In this document: piece by piece, positions 60,365 through 64,000 of the stretch
Numbering within the stretch: position 1 is the first letter of the stretch
Layout of the letters: every line of letters begins with the position of its first letter
Assembly: GCA_964514105.1 (NCBI GenBank)
Contig: CAZEPJ010000015.1
Coordinates: forward strand, 1-64,000
Length of the DNA stretch: 64,000 bases
Origin: CAZEPJ01 sp964514105
GTDB taxonomy: Bacteria; Desulfobacterota; Desulfocorpusculales; Desulfocorpusculum
Direction: 5' to 3'
Notes under the pieces: model-generated
Database searches by the model: none
Seen by the model: only the letters and a program-made list of their open reading frames with translations
What the model was told of the DNA's origin: nothing
Translations under genes and position numbers: made by a program

Positions 60365-61366
60365 TCAGCCCAGGATGATCTCCTTGATATCGTCCGGCTC
60401 CTCGGCGAAGATGTATCCACTGTCCTTCAGGGTCACATACTTGACCCCGATGGCCCCGCCGATGGACTTGGCCACCCGCTGCAGCAGGGGCGTGCTCTTC
60501 TTGTGAAGATAGACGAACCCCCCCTGGGTGTCGGACACATGGATCTCGCCGTGCACACGCCCCCAGACCAGGACCTTGGCCAGCTCCATTCCCCGCCCGA
60601 TGTGGCCGTATACGTCCCCTCCCACCAGCAGCACCGTGTTCTTGGTGAGCTTGCTCGCCACGTCGGTGAGCTTGCCGCTCTTCAGGTGCTTGCTCCCCAG
60701 GCTCCCGCAGACCTTGATGAAGCACTCCGCCTGGCTCTCACCAATCCCCCAGTGGACATCCCCTCCCACGAGGATCTTGCATCCGACGTTCTCGCGGTTT
60801 ATCCGCCCCACACTGCCGTCCACCTCGATCCGGCAGTTGTGCGTGTTGCCGGCCAGCCCCCCGGCCACCTCGCCTTCGATCTTGAGGGTCCCCTCTCCCA
60901 TGGCCATGCCCACCCGGTCCCGGGCCTTGCCCCTGACCTCGATATTGGCCTGGGGGGACCGATACCCCAGATGATCGCCCACGTTCCCCTCGACGATGAT
61001 CTTGGCCTCCCGGTTGGAGGCGTTCATACCGAGCCCCACAAACCCCGGGGCGTAGTCCTCCCCCGTGTTCCTGAGGCGCAGGACGCCCCGGGTGAGATAA
61101 CAGCCCGCGTAGTCCACGCACGGAAGATCCACGGGTCCTGAGGCCATCTCCGCGGCCATGGTGCACAGGTAGCCCAGGATGATCTTCTCCTTTTCCCGCA
61201 CGGGGGCGGCCCCCTCAATGGCGCTCCTGAGGTTCTCCCCGTCCTTCAACTGTTTGATCTTCGCCAAGACGTCCCGCCACCCCGGGTCCTCTATGAAGGC
61301 CGCGTCCTCCAACTGGAGGTACGGCTGCAGCGGGCCGATGGCCACGAGCTTGCCGAACAATCCCAT
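60365..61366 (-). CDS. GXGXG-type beta-helix protein, unknown function
   Basis: A 333-residue protein whose middle (about 110-290) is a series of at least eight repeats of about 20-23 residues with the pattern xIxVxGxVGxxxG: AKIIVEGNVGDHLG, ANIEVRGKARDRVG, LKIEGEVAGGLAG, CRIEVDGSVG, CKILVGGDVHWGIG, CFIKVCGSLG, TVLLVGGDVYGHIG, AKVLVWGRVHGEI. This is the right-handed beta-helix of the GXGXG family (C-terminus of glutamate synthase, FwdC). The helical first 100 residues are unlike those enzymes. No signal peptide. GGAGGGGATCC precedes ATG 61366. Confidence 0.7.
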   Translation of the reverse strand: MGLFGKLVAIGPLQPYLQLEDAAFIEDPGWRDVLAKIKQLKDGENLRSAIEGAAPVREKEKIILGYLCTMAAEMASGPVDLPCVDYAGCYLTRGVLRLRNTGEDYAPGFVGLGMNASNREAKIIVEGNVGDHLGYRSPQANIEVRGKARDRVGMAMGEGTLKIEGEVAGGLAGNTHNCRIEVDGSVGRINRENVGCKILVGGDVHWGIGESQAECFIKVCGSLGSKHLKSGKLTDVASKLTKNTVLLVGGDVYGHIGRGMELAKVLVWGRVHGEIHVSDTQGGFVYLHKKSTPLLQRVAKSIGGAIGVKYVTLKDSGYIFAEEPDDIKEIILG

Positions 61367-61632
61367 GGATCCCCTCCTCCGTGCGAAATGGCGGGGCATC
61401 CCCCCCCGGTGGGGTCACCACCTGGGGGAACAGCGGCGATGCCTCCCGGCAATTCGACCGCAAGGAGGACATATCACAAAGGAAATGGGAAATCAATCCC
61501 GGCCCTTGCCCCCCTAGGCCGTCTCTCATGGAACGCCCGTCGGGACCCGGGCGAGCCGGAGGGATTCCTCAGCCGGACCCGGCTTGGGATGCCCGGGGCC
61601 CCAAGGGGAAGGTCGGGGGGCCCCGTCAACCT

Positions 61633-63240
61633 TCAGGAGGCGTGCGCGGCATGACGGGCGCCCGCCTCGTCGGCGAGCACGCCCTCGAATGCGAGGACCA
61701 CGTCCCGGTCGAACTGGCTTCCGGCGCAACGCTTCAGCTCTCGGATGGCGTCCAGTGCCGGGCGCCCTTTGCGATATACCCGGTCGGAGGTAATGGCGTC
61801 GAAGGCGTCGGCCACGGCCAGGATCCTGGCGGGCAGAGGGATCTCCTCCCGGCTCAGCCCGTCGGGATAACCCTTGCCGTCCCACCGCTCATGGTGATGA
61901 CGGATCACGGAGCGCTCCATGGGCAGGAGCCCCAGGGGCTGGACGATGCGCTCCCCGATGACGGGATGGGTTCGAATGACGGCCGTCTCCTCGGGCGTCA
62001 AGAGGGCGGGCTTCATCAGGATGGAGTCTCGGATGCCGATCTTGCCGATGTCGTGCAGGTATCCTGCAAACTTGATGAGCTCGATTTCGTCCTGTCGGAT
62101 GCCCATTCGGTGGGCGATCTCCACGGCCCAATGGGTGACCCGCTGGGAATGGTCCCGGGTGTGGGGATCCCGGGCCTCGATGGTGGAGACCAAGGACAGG
62201 AGGGTATCGGTCAGGGTGGTGTAGATGCTCTCGTACAGGGCCTGGTTCTCGATGGCCAGGGCCGCCTTCTGGGCCAGGGCGCTCAGGAGGGTCAGGTCCT
62301 CCTCCAGAAACTCCCCTTCCGCCGCCTTGTCCGCCACGTTGAGAACGCCGAAGACCTCTCCGCGAATGAGGACGGGCACGGAGATCAGCGACGTGGTGCG
62401 GTACCGACCGAACTCCGCGCAGTCCGCCCATCCGCTCTCCCGGATGTCCCTGATGAACAACGGCCTGCCTTGAACAGCCACCCTGCCCGCAATCCCCTGG
62501 CCCAGGGGCAGGCGCGTCTCCCGCTGCACTTCGGGGGGCATGCCTCGGGCGGCCTTGATGACCAGGTCCTCGGTCTCGTCATCCACGAGCATCAGCGACG
62601 CCCGTTTGGCCTCGGTGGCGTCCGCGGCCATCTGCACAATTCGCTGGAACAGGTCGTCGGCTTCCGATGGAGCCGACTGGAAGGACTCGCTGATGGCGTA
62701 AAGCGCCGAGAGCTCCTTGACCTTCCGCCTGAGATCTCGATTGAGCCGCTCGATTTCCCGCTTCTGCCTCAGTTCGCTGCTCAGAATCGAGTTCTCCAGC
62801 AGGAGCCTCCGATCCTTGAGCGCCCGCTGAAGCAGCAGTTCGATCTGCTCCAGGCGGAAGGGCTTCATGATGAAATCCGAGGCCCCATGCTTCATGGCCT
62901 CGATGGCGATCTCGATGGTGGGGAAACCGGTCAACAGGACCACGGGCACCGTGGGCCAGGACTCCCTCAGGGACCGCAGGAGGGACAGGCCGTTCATGCC
63001 GGGCATGTGGATGTCCGTCATGACCACGTCCACCCGGCTCTGGCCCATGACGCGCAAGGCCTCCTCGCCGCTGCCCGCCTCGAGTACCCGAGAAACGCCC
63101 AGATGGCGCACCAGATCCCTGAGGGTCTTTCTCGTCAACAGGTCGTCGTCCGTCAACAGGACGGTGAGGTCGCCGAGGCCCCCAAGGCTCTGTGCCGGGG
63201 CGAGATCCCCCCGTGGCGGCGGATGGCATCCCTGGCTCAA
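61633..63240 (-). CDS. Response regulator with GAF and HD-GYP domains (c-di-GMP phosphodiesterase)
   Basis: A 535-residue protein: receiver domain (about 25-145, phospho-Asp76 in MTDIHMPGMNG, acidic LTDDD), coiled-coil linker, GAF domain (about 185-330) and HD-GYP domain (about 345-520) with HDIGKIGIRDSILMK, HPVIGERI and HHERWDGKGYPDGL. The intact HD and GYP motifs predict c-di-GMP hydrolysis. It begins with TTG 63240, overlapping the stop of the small upstream gene, and would be expressed from the sigma-54 promoter with it. The GAF domain is an unusual insertion between receiver and effector. Confidence 0.9.
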   Translation of the reverse strand: MSQGCHPPPRGDLAPAQSLGGLGDLTVLLTDDDLLTRKTLRDLVRHLGVSRVLEAGSGEEALRVMGQSRVDVVMTDIHMPGMNGLSLLRSLRESWPTVPVVLLTGFPTIEIAIEAMKHGASDFIMKPFRLEQIELLLQRALKDRRLLLENSILSSELRQKREIERLNRDLRRKVKELSALYAISESFQSAPSEADDLFQRIVQMAADATEAKRASLMLVDDETEDLVIKAARGMPPEVQRETRLPLGQGIAGRVAVQGRPLFIRDIRESGWADCAEFGRYRTTSLISVPVLIRGEVFGVLNVADKAAEGEFLEEDLTLLSALAQKAALAIENQALYESIYTTLTDTLLSLVSTIEARDPHTRDHSQRVTHWAVEIAHRMGIRQDEIELIKFAGYLHDIGKIGIRDSILMKPALLTPEETAVIRTHPVIGERIVQPLGLLPMERSVIRHHHERWDGKGYPDGLSREEIPLPARILAVADAFDAITSDRVYRKGRPALDAIRELKRCAGSQFDRDVVLAFEGVLADEAGARHAAHAS

Positions 63241-63455
63241 GGCCCTCCCCTTCCGTCCTGGAACGTCCGGCGGATGAGTCGGCGCCGGATCTGCCAGGCC
63301 ACCTGCCGCTCGATCTCCTGGCGCGTGCCGCGGGCCATGCGCCCCATCCCCTCGCTCCCACCCTTTTCCCTGGCGGGCTCCTCCAGCCGGCCCGTCCGGA
63401 GGCGCCGGTGATAGTTGCGCAGCACGTTCTGAATGTGATACGTGGTCACAGCCAC
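63237..63455 (-). CDS. Small DVU0524-like protein (putative FlgM-associated)
   Basis: A 72-residue basic protein starting at GTG 63455 (VAVTTYHIQNVLRNYHRRL); GAGGGGG is 6-7 bases upstream and the sigma-54 start is about 29 bases upstream. The TYHIQNVLRNYHRRL opening resembles the DVU0524 family found beside flgM in deltaproteobacteria; the assignment is from memory and tentative. Stop overlaps the HD-GYP gene (TTGA). The protein is strongly basic (many Arg). Confidence 0.6.
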   Translation of the reverse strand: MAVTTYHIQNVLRNYHRRLRTGRLEEPAREKGGSEGMGRMARGTRQEIERQVAWQIRRRLIRRTFQDGRGGP

Positions 63456-63495
63456 CGCGACCCCCTCTTGCACCTGCCGGAGACGCTTTGATATA

Positions 63496-63509
63496 GCAAA
63501 GGCCGTACC
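63496..63509 (-). promoter_or_regulatory. Sigma-54 promoter of the small gene and HD-GYP regulator
   Basis: Minus strand GGTACGGCCTTTGC: GG at -24 (63509-63508), ten bases, GC at -12 (63497-63496), close to TGGCACG-N4-TTGC. Predicted start near 63484. It differs by one base in 14 from the sigma-54 site at 40230-40243. Confidence 0.65.
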
Positions 63510-63604
63510 GGCGCCGGGGTCCGATCCAACGGCGCCGGGACCGCACGGATTCTCGCATTTCATGGAGGTGTGGGGAGGCGGGGAATTGGAAGCGCCCACA
63601 GGAT

Positions 63605-63646
63605 CGTCAACGGGTTGACGGATTGCCGTCCCCCCCGTCAACGGGG
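63605..63646. promoter_or_regulatory. Enhancer-like repeated sites upstream of the sigma-54 promoter
   Basis: CGTCAACGGGTTGACG (63605-63620) is a perfect 6-4-6 inverted repeat; CGTCAACGGGG recurs at 63636-63646, 31 bases (three helical turns) on. They lie about 120-160 bases upstream of the predicted start at 63484, the usual distance for an NtrC-family activator binding site, just after the stop of an NtrC-type gene. Confidence 0.5.
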
Positions 63647-63651
63647 CCGCG

Positions 63652-64000
63652 TCACGCCCCCTGGCCGAACTCCGATTCCAGGAGCCCCAGCTTGCGCATC
63701 TTCTCCACGAGGGTGGTTCGATGGATCCCCAGCAGCTGGCACGCCCGGCTGCGAACCCCCCGGGTCCTCTCCAGGGCCTGGACGATGAGGGAGCGCTCCA
63801 TCTCTCGGAGCCAGGCCGGCAGGTCGATGCCCACCTCCGGGAGGCTGTGGCGGGGCATGGCCACGTGGGACAGGTCTCCCGCATAGGGCTCGGGCAGGTC
63901 GCGCGGCTCGACGATCCCCTCCCCCTTGAGCACGACCACCCGCTCCACCAAGTGCTCCAGTTCCCGCACGTTTCCGGGCCAGGGATATCGCGCCAGGATG
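63652..64000 (-). CDS. Sigma-54-dependent response regulator, NtrC family (C-terminal part)
   Basis: Only the last 115 residues are in the window; the gene continues past the right edge. YPWPGNVRELEHLVERVVVL is the end of the AAA+ sigma-54 interaction domain, and RACQLLGIHRTTLVEKMRKLGL is the C-terminal Fis-type helix-turn-helix. It is upstream of, and on the same strand as, the sigma-54 promoter and the HD-GYP operon, which it may activate. The domain before AAA+ (receiver or other) is not seen. Confidence 0.9.
   Translation of the reverse strand, partial: ILARYPWPGNVRELEHLVERVVVLKGEGIVEPRDLPEPYAGDLSHVAMPRHSLPEVGIDLPAWLREMERSLIVQALERTRGVRSRACQLLGIHRTTLVEKMRKLGLLESEFGQGA

Overview
The window (64 kb, very GC-rich, almost fully coded, genes in long same-strand runs joined by 4-base ATGA/GTGA stop-start overlaps) looks like chromosomal DNA of a free-living Gram-negative bacterium, most probably a high-GC member of the Desulfobacterota (the former Deltaproteobacteria). 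Support: the translation cluster DUF465 - rpsP - KH protein - rimM - trmD - Methyltrn_RNA_4-type RNA methyltransferase - rplS - rnhB - yraN - rsmI, the run rpsB-tsf-pyrH-frr-uppS-cdsA-dxr-rseP-tsaB, tig-clpP-clpX-lon-hup, single-domain N-acetylglutamate synthase, DUF3786, sigma-54 promoters and NtrC/HD-GYP regulators. The assignment is inferred from gene order and protein family; no 16S rRNA gene is present. I see no insertion sequence, prophage, CRISPR array or integrase: this is a core-type region with a few accessory islands.

Layout. 1-6800 (minus): malonyl-CoA decarboxylase, a pseudouridine synthase, a MoxR ATPase/CoxE-like VWA pair, and enzyme I/HPr of a regulatory PTS. 6900-12200 (minus): ribosome and RNA-modification operon behind a strong promoter. 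12260-20060 (minus): isoprenoid/undecaprenol, phospholipid and elongation-factor block. 20400-28400 (minus): argJ, secA, short N-acetylglutamate synthase, recN, nadK. 28540-31750 (plus): rarA, a TPR/membrane protein and a DUF3786 protein. 31700-40000 (minus): BASS transporter, PsiE-like protein, two tRNAs, HU, Lon, ClpX, ClpP and trigger factor. 40300-42430: a sigma-54-driven small ORF, a solitary and divergent TrpD behind a structured leader that looks like a trp attenuator, then a candidate small RNA or terminator-containing leader. 42435-52870 (mostly plus): a lipid/acyl island with two acyl-CoA dehydrogenases, an ETF pair, an MBOAT-like membrane protein, an AMP-forming ligase, a carrier protein, a peptide-binding lipoprotein-like receptor and a metallopeptidase. 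52900-64000 (minus): erythrin, GAF histidine kinase, DegT aminotransferase, SPOR protein, argS, Ig-like lipoprotein, beta-helix protein, HD-GYP regulator with a small flagella-type partner, and the end of an NtrC-family activator.

The most interesting system is the MBOAT-like protein + AMP-ligase + carrier protein trio (45637-48855). It has the parts of D-alanylation (DltB, DltA, DltC) without DltD, and sits directly after an acyl-CoA dehydrogenase and ETF operon, so it could load, and perhaps oxidise, an acyl or aminoacyl group on the carrier protein before transfer across the inner membrane. Second are the regulatory elements: an attenuator-like leader with a W-L-W peptide ahead of the odd TrpD; two nearly identical sigma-54 promoters 23 kb apart, one with an upstream repeat at enhancer distance next to an NtrC-type gene; and an inverted repeat filling the spacer of the nadK promoter.
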